56,133 nt of DNA. It comes from Microseira wollei NIES-4236. GTDB lineage: Bacteria > Cyanobacteriota > Cyanobacteriia > Cyanobacteriales > Aerosakkonemataceae. Shown here piece after piece: positions 43,564-51,853 of the stretch. The translations under genes and the position numbers were made by a program. The stretch is taken from assembly GCF_020521235.1 (NCBI RefSeq), contig NZ_BLAY01000052.1:1-56133 (forward strand), in the 5' to 3' direction. Positions within the stretch are counted from its first letter, which is position 1. The number at the start of each line of letters is the position of its first letter. The notes beneath the pieces are model-generated. The model saw nothing but the letters and a program-made list of their open reading frames with translations. It was not told the origin of the DNA and ran no database searches.

Positions 43564-44805
43564 GTGTCAAATATAGTTTTCTTTAACTTTCAGGCTTACG
43601 GACATATTAATCCTAGTCTAGGAATAGCACAGGAACTGGTTCAACGTGGAGAAAAAGTAGACTATTATTGCACTGAAGAATTCCGGTATCTAATTGAAAA
43701 AGCCGGTGTACAATTTCAAGTGCTACCGTCTACTGTAGATCTATTTAGTTCAGCATCAGGCAAATCTTATTTGATAGAAACTAGCCTAGAAGTGTTGCCG
43801 ATTTTGTTAAAACAATTCCGACAGACTCCGCCAAAGGTGCTAATTTTTGATGCAACGTGCCTCTGGGGATATCTTCTTGGTAAATTGCTAAAGCTTCCCA
43901 CTGTGTCAACTCATGCCTCGGCGATCCTACCACCTAGTTTTTCTCCGCTAATTTCACCGGAGCTGTTGCTAGCCTTCCTACCGCCTCATATTTTCCCAGT
44001 GTTACCGTGTTTCTTTCCAGATTCCAACTTCTACACACCTCTAGAAAAACTGCGACTAGTCCATAAACACAGAATCCTTTGGGCGCAATTTAGACAACAA
44101 TACCAAGTAGAAGGATTAAAAATTAACGAGCTGTTCCACTCACGGGGCGATCTAAATATTGTCTTCACCTCAGAAGCCATCCAATTTAAGCGCGAATTGT
44201 TTGATACTAGTTACATTTTTGTCGGTCGGTGCTATACTAACAGCCTCCTTGATCCTGACTTTTCTTTAGCAGATATTAAGGGGAAGTCGGTTATTTATAT
44301 TTCGTTAGGAACGATTTTTACTGACAACATTCCCTTCTATAAAAAGTGCCTACTAGCGTTCGGTTATAGTAACCATCTGGTAGTAATGAAAGTGGGAAAG
44401 TCTGTGGATATTAATTTGCTAGGAGAGATTCCGCCTAACTTTATTGTCAGAAATGATGTGCCACCATTAGAAGTCCTCAAATACGCCAGCGTCTTCATCT
44501 CTCATGCTAGTATGACTAGCACTATGGAAGCACTAGAACACCGGGTGCCACTCGTTCTATTTCCCCAAGCTACAGATCAGTACTTAGTAGCCAGTCGGAT
44601 AGAGGAATTGGGTGCGGGAGTATGGGTTAAACAGCAAAACATTCAGCCGCATAAATTGCGCGAATTGGTGGAAAAGGTAATGCAGGATTCGTCCATTCGT
44701 CGCAATGTGGAGCGATTAGGCAAATCCTTGGTAGAAGCAGGCGGCACTCAAAGGGCAGTTGACAAAATTCTAGAATTAAAACAACGAGCCAGCACACCTA
44801 AATAG
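43564..44805 (+). CDS. UGT/MGT-type glycosyltransferase 2
   Basis: 413 residues, GTG start with AAGGATAAAATAAA upstream. Paralogue of the preceding gene over its whole length: MSNIVFFNFQAYGHINPSLG with the GT1 family His (HINPSLG) that is missing in copy 1 (STVNSTLG), and SHASMTSTMEALEHRVPLVL, FPQATDQYLVASRIEELGAG. In copy 1 the catalytic-position H is replaced, so copy 2 is the better candidate for an active enzyme. An internal stretch (PPSFSPLISPELLLAFLPPH) is unlike copy 1. The last ~150 bp are almost identical between the copies. Confidence 0.88.
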   Translation: MSNIVFFNFQAYGHINPSLGIAQELVQRGEKVDYYCTEEFRYLIEKAGVQFQVLPSTVDLFSSASGKSYLIETSLEVLPILLKQFRQTPPKVLIFDATCLWGYLLGKLLKLPTVSTHASAILPPSFSPLISPELLLAFLPPHIFPVLPCFFPDSNFYTPLEKLRLVHKHRILWAQFRQQYQVEGLKINELFHSRGDLNIVFTSEAIQFKRELFDTSYIFVGRCYTNSLLDPDFSLADIKGKSVIYISLGTIFTDNIPFYKKCLLAFGYSNHLVVMKVGKSVDINLLGEIPPNFIVRNDVPPLEVLKYASVFISHASMTSTMEALEHRVPLVLFPQATDQYLVASRIEELGAGVWVKQQNIQPHKLRELVEKVMQDSSIRRNVERLGKSLVEAGGTQRAVDKILELKQRASTPK

Positions 44806-45391
44806 CGCGGGATGCCTCGTAGCAAAGAAGAAACATCGCTTAACAGTAGATTCAGAAGCCATTGCTTCAGGGGGCGACAACTGTGCTGAATCCCTTATTT
44901 ATCAAGGTTTTGGCTCTCTTAAATCTCGAAGACATTTGAGCTTATTGACAGGCTTATTGACAATAGCTCGGTCGGGTGAGCATCTCATATCAAATCCTGT
45001 TGCATCGGAATGATCGGCCTTTCTTGGTAATTGCTAATTGCTAATTGCTAATTGCTAATTGCCCCTACAGGTCGTAATTCCGATGCCTAAGGAAACGATA
45101 TCAAAGCTATTTCTACGGTTGTTGCTACTAATTCTGGTCTGCTCACCCGACCAAATTTTATTGAGGGGTTGGAAACTAAAACCATTTCCTTATCTATATT
45201 TGGGGGCGCTTGTCGCCCCCTGAACGATTGTTGTCACCCCGTCAGGTATCTGTATCAGGACTTACGCACGACTAGACCAGAAACCCGGTTTCTTTGTCAA
45301 TCTCGAGCTGACAAACCAACGATTTTTCGGATCGCCCTTAGTTTCTTGGCGTAAGTCCCGTGTATGTCGATGAAAATACGCTTGTACTAGA
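44806..45391. other. Repeat-rich gap after the glycosyltransferases
   Basis: No supported gene. Inverted repeats GGTCGGGTGAGCA (44970) and TGCTCACCCGACC (45140) bound a ~183 bp element with inner arms GCATCGGAAT and ATTCCGATGC and a heptamer array (45028-45061). GGGGGCG-CTTGT-CGCCCCC hairpin near 45202. A 101 bp element 45258-45358 has perfect ends GGACTTACGC/GCGTAAGTCC. A frame without a start codon (about 44810-45012) is open but unrecognised. Confidence 0.6.
45258..45358. mobile_element. Small element with GGACTTACGC ends
   Basis: Perfect 10 bp terminal inverted repeats GGACTTACGC and GCGTAAGTCC. The interior contains GAAACCCGGTTTC and a sequence whose reverse complement recurs at 48065-48110. 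The same terminal motif bounds the ~1 kb element at 47651-48692. Confidence 0.65.
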
Positions 45392-46795
45392 TTAAATTTT
45401 CGTCTCAGTAATAACCGATTGTGACAGTGCTGGTTGCGTCATCTCGGTTTTAAATGTCCTGGGCAGCTGTACTCCAAACAGCACCAGTCGAACTCCTAAG
45501 AACAAAGACAAAGCTAACCACAAGATGTGGTTATCGTTACTATGAAAAGAAAAAGAAGCAACATCTGCAGGTAGAAATCCCACGGCAAACGAAGCTAAGC
45601 TAATATTGCGGAGGGTATGCCCTTCTGCTAAACCCAAGAAGTATCCATCTAGCATGAAAGCAACTGAACTAAATCCTAGGACGGGTAGTAACCAAAAAAC
45701 ATAAAGATTAATGTGTTCGGTGACTTCGGTGTGGTTGGTTAATAGCCGAAATACAGTTTGAGGAAATAGCACACAAACACCAGCCAAAGCAATCCCCACT
45801 ACCAGACTGGTTCCCACAGAAATCCTAACTAGAGCTACTAGCTGCTCGGAAGCTCCTTTGCCTTTAAAGTTTCCACTCAGGGTTTCCGTGCCAAATCCCA
45901 GTCCTTCAGTAAAATAACTACTGAACAAAAATACCTGTAAGAGTAAGGCATTTTCAGCATAAGTAATTGTCCCCTGGCTTGCACTCTCGTAGTTGAAGAT
46001 TAAGATAGCTAAGAGAAAAATAAAATTGCTGACAAAAATGTTTCCATTTAGGGTGAAACTGGAGATTATAGCTGAGGTGTCCCAAATTTTTCCAGCTATG
46101 GCTCGTAAATCTTGCCACTTGACTTCTACGCAGAAAACAATCAATCCCACCAACAGAGCTAGATACTGGCTGGTAGTATAGGACACTCCAGCCCCCATAC
46201 TTTCCCAGCCCCACCGGATAATTAATAAGTAGTCGAGTGCGATATTGGCAACATTACCAACGACGGACAACAGCACAACCAAGCCATTTTTTTCCCGTCC
46301 TAGAAACCAACCAATCAGCACAAAGTTGAGCAAAACGGCAGGTGCTCCCCAAATTTGGGCGTTGAAGTAGGTAATTGCTGAAGCTTTGACCTCTGGGGTG
46401 GCACTGAGCAGGGCAAACCCCAGTTCTTGCAAAGGGTGCTGCAAGCTTACAATGGCAACACCAAGCGCCAGAGCAATTAAGCTATTACGCAGTCCTACCA
46501 GTAGTATTGCCTCCTGGTCATCTCGTCCCACCGCTTGAGCAGTCAGTCCAGTGGTACTCATCCGCAAAGAAATTAACAGCAGGAAGACTAAGCTAGTCAG
46601 GTTTCCTGCTAGCGCCACCCCCGCTAGGTGATCGAGCTCTGACAGATGACCCAAAAAAGCCACGTTGAGCGTATTCGCCAGAGGTACCATGATGTTGGAG
46701 AGGACATTGGCTAGAGCCATTTGGAAGAAGCGAGGCACGAGGTGATTTTGGCTTGAGATTGTCTGATCTATCGATTGACTTGCGTTGTTTTCCAT
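45392..46795 (-). CDS. MATE family efflux transporter
   Basis: About 467 residues from the ATG at 46795 (MENNASQSIDQ); the frame is open to 46891 but the extra residues look unrelated. Twelve hydrophobic segments in two homologous halves. LVPRFFQMALANVLSNIMVP and the TTGLTAQAVGRDD loop are MATE/DinF-like. Such proteins export drugs and natural products using Na+ or H+ gradients. It is convergent with the glycosyltransferases, 590 bp away across repeats, so it is plausible but not proven as the exporter of the cluster product. The inner-membrane location would hand the product to the periplasm. Confidence 0.9.
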   Translation of the reverse strand: MENNASQSIDQTISSQNHLVPRFFQMALANVLSNIMVPLANTLNVAFLGHLSELDHLAGVALAGNLTSLVFLLLISLRMSTTGLTAQAVGRDDQEAILLVGLRNSLIALALGVAIVSLQHPLQELGFALLSATPEVKASAITYFNAQIWGAPAVLLNFVLIGWFLGREKNGLVVLLSVVGNVANIALDYLLIIRWGWESMGAGVSYTTSQYLALLVGLIVFCVEVKWQDLRAIAGKIWDTSAIISSFTLNGNIFVSNFIFLLAILIFNYESASQGTITYAENALLLQVFLFSSYFTEGLGFGTETLSGNFKGKGASEQLVALVRISVGTSLVVGIALAGVCVLFPQTVFRLLTNHTEVTEHINLYVFWLLPVLGFSSVAFMLDGYFLGLAEGHTLRNISLASFAVGFLPADVASFSFHSNDNHILWLALSLFLGVRLVLFGVQLPRTFKTEMTQPALSQSVITETKI

Positions 46796-47035
46796 ACAAA
46801 TCTTTAAGCAAAGATGGCTATTATTTATACTAACCTCAGCTCGATATAAAAAACCTATAATGTCTGCAAAAATGACTCCAAAATACAACAAAATGTAGTC
46901 GAGCGCGGCTGGCGGAGACTGCCTGACGGGGTGACAACCCCGTCAAAACATTTGTAAAATCAAGGACATAGCCCTCAAACCTCTATGAAAGAATGGCAGT
47001 TTGTTGCGTCTTATTCTGATTAAATCGACTATAAT

Positions 47036-47420
47036 TTATTGACAAAATTCCATTTCAAATACCCAAGATTGACCGTATAATCCAATCCAAAAACTACTGT
47101 GTCGGCGCTGCGAACGCTTGAATTCGGTTAGCCGACCAACATATTTTTGAATTCCCATGTGCTTGATTCTCTGGCCTGGGAGAATAGCACAAGTGTAAGC
47201 TAGAGAAATCAGGAGAATTATAGCGGATTGCAGCCGTATGAGGTACGGCTGAGTTTGTGTAGCGGCAGCATTAAGGGTGCCGCTACACAAACTCAGCCTT
47301 AAGGCTGTACTTCACTCGCTTGCAATCTGCTGTAAGTTTTTTAACCGCTCATTATTAGCGTGACTCTTCTCTAAATTATAACCACCTGTCTGACAATATT
47401 TGAACATGGCTTCTATCCCA
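47036..47420 (-). pseudogene. IS4-type transposase remnant split by a MITE
   Basis: On the minus strand, GIEAMFKYCQTGGYNLEKSH and NNERLKNL (47333-47420) are followed, after the MITE at 47221-47332, by ILLISLAYTCAILPG, IKHMGIQKYVGRLTEFKR and RHSSFWIGLYGQSW to a stop at 47036. Removing the MITE and one TA joins the two parts in one frame. The motifs match the C-terminal region (YREK-like E in GIEAMF) of IS4-family transposases. The N-terminal part is not recognisable. Confidence 0.7.
47221..47332. mobile_element. MITE (IS630/Tc1-like), copy 6, inside a transposase remnant
   Basis: 112 bp, ends TAGCGGATTGC and TTGCAATCTGCTG, TA at 47219-47220 and 47333-47334. The interrupted IS4-type frame gives a before/after picture of insertion at TA. 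Confidence 0.9.
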
Positions 47421-47504
47421 CTGCACTTGGAGCAGCAATTGCTGGGGCATATCTCCCTAAGTTAGTCAGAAGATAAGCTGCGGGAGCATTTAAATCCAAT
47501 AAAC

Positions 47505-47533
47505 GGGCGGGCAAGATGCCCACCCCACAAGAA
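47505..47533. repeat. GC-rich dispersed repeat
   Basis: GGGCGGGCAAGATGCC then CACCCCACAAGAA, the intergenic counterpart of the repeat found inside the ARMT1-like gene (7175-7203). Confidence 0.7.
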
Positions 47534-47650
47534 GAAGGTAAAATTTGGCTCTCAAATTAGGTGCCCAGCAGCTTACCAACCATCATCCTCGACCTTACCC
47601 GATATTTACGTCGCCAATAACCCGCCACGTTAAACTCGCCAAATCCTGCA

Positions 47651-48692
47651 GGACTTACGCAACTGGCATATTTTTTCGCTCCGGGTGCGTGACGCTGCTT
47701 CAATATTTGAACGGAGCAATGAGACTTGTAACGTCACGCACCAACCACCGATTGTGACACGCAGCTTTAGTTCTGTCCTGGTTGTTTAGTGACTTTAACA
47801 ACCGTGAATAAAAAGCTAGTTCCAGGCAGCAATCCTAACTCTGATAGGCGAGTGTATTCTGAAGATTATTGTTGAATATAATGCTCTTTTTTGACTCTAA
47901 TTACAAACTTTAATTGCCGCTCATAGAGCTATTTTTTTGGCGTAATTAGAGATTTATGATCGGCCTGGTTACTACTTCCTCTTTTATTCAACAGTTGCCA
48001 GTATAATGGAATAGCTCGCTTGTGCCAAATCAAACTAATTAACGCAAGTTGCTAGTTATCAGCTTTGGCGGCAAAGAAACAAAGGCGATCTGAAAAATCG
48101 TCGGTTTGACAGCGAGAAATCGACGCATCACCTTTGTTTCTGACTCAGGTAATTGGTAATTGGATTAATTGGTGCTGGAATCGTGACAATTACCCATTAC
48201 CCATTACCCATTACCAGGGTTCTTGGATATAACTAGCAACTTACGTTAATTACAAAAACATTTTTGTCTCGCCATTGAGTGCGAGCAATAGTTAGTTTAA
48301 GCGGTTGAGGAGCGTGAAAATTTTGTCTTGATAATTTCTTGAACCAGAGGAAACCACAGAGTTTCTATTTCAAGGCAAGATAATTTGAGAAACCAATGCA
48401 GCGCTACGACGACGGCTCTCAAACTGAATTGGGTAAGGCATTAAGGTCGCCCCAAGGTGATGCCTTTTGTTAAAGGACTAAAGCTGCGTGTCACAATTGG
48501 TGGTTGGTGCGTGACGCTACAAGTCTCATTGCTACGTTCAAATATTCTCGCAGCGTCACGCACCCGGAGCGAAAAAATATGCCAGTCACAATTGGTGGTT
48601 GGTGCGTGACGCTACAAGTCTCATTGCTACGTTCAAATATTCTCGCAGCGTCACGCACCCGGAGCGAAAAAATATGCCAGTTGCGTAAGTCC
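47651..48692. mobile_element. Gene-free ~1 kb element with long inverted ends
   Basis: The left 120 bp (starting GGACTTACGCAACTGGCATA) return in reverse complement at the right (ending TATGCCAGTTGCGTAAGTCC). At the right, a 95 bp part is tandemly duplicated (48491 and 48586, each starting TCACAATTGGTGGTTGG). Nothing inside encodes a convincing protein. It contains a complete smaller element (48039-48249). Non-autonomous mobile element or foldback element by inference. Confidence 0.7.
48039..48249. mobile_element. Inverted-repeat element (AAGTTGCTAGTTA family), copy 2
   Basis: Ends TTAACGCAAGTTGCTAGTTAT and ATAACTAGCAACTTACGTTAA. Interior: AAGAAACAAAGGCGATC and its inverted counterpart GATCGCC-like near 45330, and a run of ATTACCC heptamers. 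Nested in the 1 kb element. Confidence 0.75.
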
Positions 48693-48867
48693 TAAGATAT
48701 ATCAAAACTTTTAGAGTCAGATATTCGGTGTTTTTGGCTCTTTCGGAATTGGTATGCCAATGTTCATCACGAACATTTTTACTCTTCTTCTCCCCCATCC
48801 CCTTTGCTCCCCCATCCCCTTTGCTCGCGAAAGCATACTAAAAATGGAAGATCCCGGAATGTGGGTT

Positions 48868-49089
48868 CTAAGTATCGATTTCAACCAGTTTAGTTTTTGA
48901 CGCTAAACCTGACTTAATGCTGATTTTTGATTTTGATACGTTAAACCTTTCTGCCAACAGTGCAATTAACTCTTGATTCGCCTTACCATCCACTGGCGGC
49001 GACTTTAAATGTACCGTAAGGCTACCATCGGGTTGTTCTTCGATACTTTGACGTTTTGAATTCGGTTTAACCTTGACTTGCTTTTTCAT
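48868..49089 (-). CDS. DUF167/YggU family protein
   Basis: 73 residues. [40 protein letters not shown] and [18 protein letters not shown] are the full YggU/DUF167 signature; length is typical. Function not established in the family; a nucleic-acid-related role has been suggested from the fold. Its start overlaps the end of the DUF2809 gene by 23 bp, so the two are translated as a pair. Basic N terminus [12 protein letters not shown]. Confidence 0.9.
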   Translation of the reverse strand: MKKQVKVKPNSKRQSIEEQPDGSLTVHLKSPPVDGKANQELIALLAERFNVSKSKISIKSGLASKTKLVEIDT

Positions 49090-49510
49090 AGCTTATCTGC
49101 CAAATTTGCCGCAACCACAACCAACCCAAAAAGCTGCCTATAACATAGGCAATAAAATCCCAAGCGTCAAATTGAATACCCAAAATTAGTTTTCCCAATA
49201 AGTTAGAGCGCAGCAGTTCTAAAAACGGCGGATGCCAAAGTTGCAAAACTTCGAGGATGCAGGTGACGATGAAAACCCAAATCGGAATTTGTTGCACCGC
49301 CTTGCGAGTGGGAATCAGCCAAAAGAATAACAAACACCAGCAAGTTTCGTAGGGAATGCTGCTGACATAATTATTAACCAAAAACTGAGCAGGCCCAGTG
49401 TAAAACTTAGTCAGCAAGCCGAGTAGGAACGAGACTAACAGCGAGAGGATGGTTAAGTTGCGAATAGTTATTTTTTGGAACAAGATTTTAGTTAAACCAA
49501 AGGAAAACAC
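49067..49510 (-). CDS. DUF2809 membrane protein
   Basis: 147 residues with about four transmembrane helices. [52 protein letters not shown] and [16 protein letters not shown] match the DUF2809 family of small integral membrane proteins. No known activity. Located upstream of, and overlapping, the YggU gene on the minus strand. Charged tail KASQG at the C terminus. Confidence 0.8.
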   Translation of the reverse strand: MFSFGLTKILFQKITIRNLTILSLLVSFLLGLLTKFYTGPAQFLVNNYVSSIPYETCWCLLFFWLIPTRKAVQQIPIWVFIVTCILEVLQLWHPPFLELLRSNLLGKLILGIQFDAWDFIAYVIGSFLGWLWLRQIWQISYEKASQG

Positions 49511-49575
49511 CTGTCCGAGTATAGCTTATTGCTCGGACAGGTGAAATTATCAATGTCGAGGAGAACGCTGAACTG

Positions 49576-50097
49576 TTAAGGCTCGTGAGGATTGCCGTAG
49601 CCAATTACGGCAATTTTATGGCGATATACAAGTTCGCCGCCGTACCAACCCGAAGCACCGAGAAGGGTGGCGACAATGATAGAAAGTATTATCCCTGTGG
49701 GCAAAATTGCTCCGGTGACGTTACCCCAACGCAAGATTAAGTTGATCAGCGTTAGTGCCATTGCAGTTACGTTAAGAAACAGATGCGCCCACCCAGCGGT
49801 GCGCTTGCGGACTCGTTCGATTTTCAGGAAGTCGATTAACCCGGTGAGGGCGGCGGCGATGCTGGTTACAAACCCAGCTAATACCAGCCAAAAAGAGGCT
49901 CGCGCCCAAAACGCATCTTGCGTGAACCAGTAGACGATATCGGTTAACGGTAGCGCGACTAGAAAACCGATTGGTAGGGTGACAATCGCCGGATGGAGGG
50001 GGTGTCCGGCGATCGCTACTGTACTCGGTATACCCGTGTCGCGATATTCTCTTTCGTCACTTTCTATAACGGGCGGGATATCTGGAGTTCGCGTCAT
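49576..50097 (-). CDS. DUF2231 membrane protein
   Basis: 173 residues. An N-terminal cytoplasmic tail (TPDIPPVIESDEREYRDTG) precedes IAGHPLHPAIVTLPIGFLVA, the hallmark of DUF2231, and four hydrophobic helices ending in ASGWYGGELVYRHKIAVIG. Members are predicted redox- or heme-associated membrane proteins, but no activity is established. Appears to be a single gene with its own leader; a heptamer repeat (about 50110-50135) lies upstream. No link to the hemerythrin genes is visible except proximity, though both are often stress-related. Confidence 0.85.
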   Translation of the reverse strand: MTRTPDIPPVIESDEREYRDTGIPSTVAIAGHPLHPAIVTLPIGFLVALPLTDIVYWFTQDAFWARASFWLVLAGFVTSIAAALTGLIDFLKIERVRKRTAGWAHLFLNVTAMALTLINLILRWGNVTGAILPTGIILSIIVATLLGASGWYGGELVYRHKIAVIGYGNPHEP

Positions 50098-50469
50098 ATT
50101 TTTCTATCTTGGTAATGGGTAATGGCTAATAGCTAATCGGTCGAGGGGGATACCTAAGCCTAAAGGCAAGAATTTACTAAGGAAATGGCAAGCTTTTGAT
50201 TTACTTTAAAATATAGTTTTTTATCTCGTATCTGTCTTACGGTGGAAGCACTAACCAAACATTCTCTATCTCTAAGTAGATTGCCTCTTTAATCTGCTTG
50301 GCTGTAAATTTTACAATTGCCCCTTTTTGGCAATTTTTTAGTCGGAATAAACGTTAATTAATTTTAGGATAATTCAGTCAAAAGAGAGATGAAGTCGATT
50401 AAGAAGCCATGACATTATCTTGATAGTGCTTGTTGCATTATTTAAGAAGAACAAAAGGAGAACCAAGTC

Positions 50470-51501
50470 ATGGTATCGACTCTTGACGACACCAAGCGTC
50501 TAGCGATCGCAGGTGCTTTAGAAGATATGAAAGCGATCCAAAACCTGATAATTGAAAACGAGCAAACCCTGCTCGGTCAATGCGCGGATCAAGAAATTTG
50601 CGCTCGCCTGCGCGATATGCACCGCGATGACCAAAAAAACATGGGCGTTCTCGATACGGTGATTGTGCAATACGGTGTCAAGGGACAGCCAAAACAAACG
50701 GTTTTAGAAATGGTTGAAAAAACTCGCAAATTGATGTCAGGTTCGGAACTGACTCTATGTGAGAAATTCGCTCAGCACGAACTGCTCAAACACGGTCAAG
50801 TCATGAAAGGCTTGTTAGTCCACAAAGCAGCTCAAGTCGTTGGCGCTGACATCGAAGCCGCAATTACTCCGTTAAATACGCTCAATTTTGAAAACCGCGC
50901 TCACCAAGAGCAACTCAAGGGAATTCTGGAAATTTTGGGCGTTCGCGAATTGACGGGTAAAGACCCAGATCAAGGCATTTGGGCAAGAGTGCAAGATGCG
51001 ATCGCAGCCTTCACAGGCGTCGCCGGTAGCGTCGTTACTCGTACCGATACCGAAATGAGCATCCGCGATCTCATCCGCATGGATCACACCAAGGTAAATA
51101 CCCTGTTCGGCGAGATCCAATCAACTGACGATCCTCAAAAGATTCAAGAATTCTTCGGTCAAATTTACAAAGACTTGAGCGCTCACTCTGAAGCTGAAGA
51201 GCAAATCGTTTATCCGGCAGTGCGTCCTTATTACGAAGATACCCAAGAGCTGTATCAAGAGCAAGCCGAAATGAAGCAGATGCTGGAGCAAATTAAGACT
51301 CTTAGCCCCTCTTCTTCCAACTTCAAAGACCATGTTAAACAGCTAATGGATGCTGTGATGCACCACGTCCGTCAAGAAGAGAACGAAATGTTCCCGAAGA
51401 TTCGCGACAACTTCAGCGACGAACAGCAAAAGCAAATGGCTACGGAATTCAAGACAGTTAAATCCCAGTTCATGGAAAAGATGGCAGCTTCGATGAAGTA
51501 G
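50470..51501 (+). CDS. Hemerythrin-like (HHE) protein 1
   Basis: 343 residues; AAAGGAGAA lies ~8 bp before the start. The N-terminal ~180 residues are a helical region that contains its own His/Glu-rich pattern (RDMHRDDQKNMGVLD, FAQHELLKHGQVM, FENRAHQEQLKGIL), resembling a ferritin-like/DUF892-type bundle. The C-terminal ~150 residues are a hemerythrin HHE domain: RMDHTKVNTLF, DLSAHSEAEEQIVYPAVR, DAVMHHVRQEENEMFPKI supply the di-iron ligands. Likely binds O2, NO or iron. Its nearest relative is the next gene, about 65% similar, so the pair arose by duplication. Followed by a strong terminator. Confidence 0.85.
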   Translation: MVSTLDDTKRLAIAGALEDMKAIQNLIIENEQTLLGQCADQEICARLRDMHRDDQKNMGVLDTVIVQYGVKGQPKQTVLEMVEKTRKLMSGSELTLCEKFAQHELLKHGQVMKGLLVHKAAQVVGADIEAAITPLNTLNFENRAHQEQLKGILEILGVRELTGKDPDQGIWARVQDAIAAFTGVAGSVVTRTDTEMSIRDLIRMDHTKVNTLFGEIQSTDDPQKIQEFFGQIYKDLSAHSEAEEQIVYPAVRPYYEDTQELYQEQAEMKQMLEQIKTLSPSSSNFKDHVKQLMDAVMHHVRQEENEMFPKIRDNFSDEQQKQMATEFKTVKSQFMEKMAASMK

Positions 51502-51514
51502 TCATCTGACTTAT

Positions 51515-51555
51515 AAAAAACCGGGTTTTTTGGTTGGAAGAAACCCGGTTTTTTA
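51515..51555 (+). terminator. Intrinsic terminator after hemerythrin 1
   Basis: AAAAAACCGGGTTT and AAACCCGGTTTTTT pair around TTTGGTTGGAAG; the right arm ends in a T run. It is one of the GAAACCCGGTTTC-type hairpins that recur in the window. Confidence 0.8.
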
Positions 51556-51567
51556 TGTAAGCATAGG

Positions 51568-51664
51568 GCGGGATCCAATCCCCACCCCACAATAATTTCA
51601 GCTCTCTTGTGGGGTGGGATCCAATCCCCACCCCACAATAATTTCAGCTCTCTTGTGGGGTGGG
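51568..51664. repeat. Tandem 47 bp repeat rich in CCCCACCCCACA
   Basis: GGGATCCAATCCCCACCCCA followed by CAATAATTTCAGCTCTCTTG and TGGGGT occurs twice in tandem, then a partial third GTGGGCGTCCCGCCC. Related to the GC-rich dispersed repeats at 7175 and 47505. Confidence 0.8.
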
Positions 51665-51853
51665 CGTCCCGCCCGCCCCGTGTTCAGTTTATTTATATTC
51701 ACCTACTTAATGTCAATTCATACTTACATTGCGAAAGTTGAGAAGTGTTGTCAATACATAAGAAGGATTTTACGTCAAGAGAAAGATGTATTGACTTGAA
51801 AGATTGTGTGAAAATCAACTCAGAAAGCTTAAAAAAGGCAAGGAACAAAAGAT

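Noticed and set aside
44810-45012. Open frame after the second glycosyltransferase (KKKHRLTVDSEAIASGGDNC...)
   Set aside because: No start codon, no SD and no family that I recognise; it runs into inverted repeats. It may be a gene fragment, but nothing supports a call.
47545-48798. Open frames in the arms of the 1 kb inverted-repeat element
   Set aside because: The same peptides (for example TYATGIFFRSGCVTL) appear from both arms; they are repeat artefacts.
51614-51799. 61-residue plus-strand frame between the hemerythrin genes
   Set aside because: It starts in the tandem 47 bp repeat, has no SD, and its translation shows no domain.
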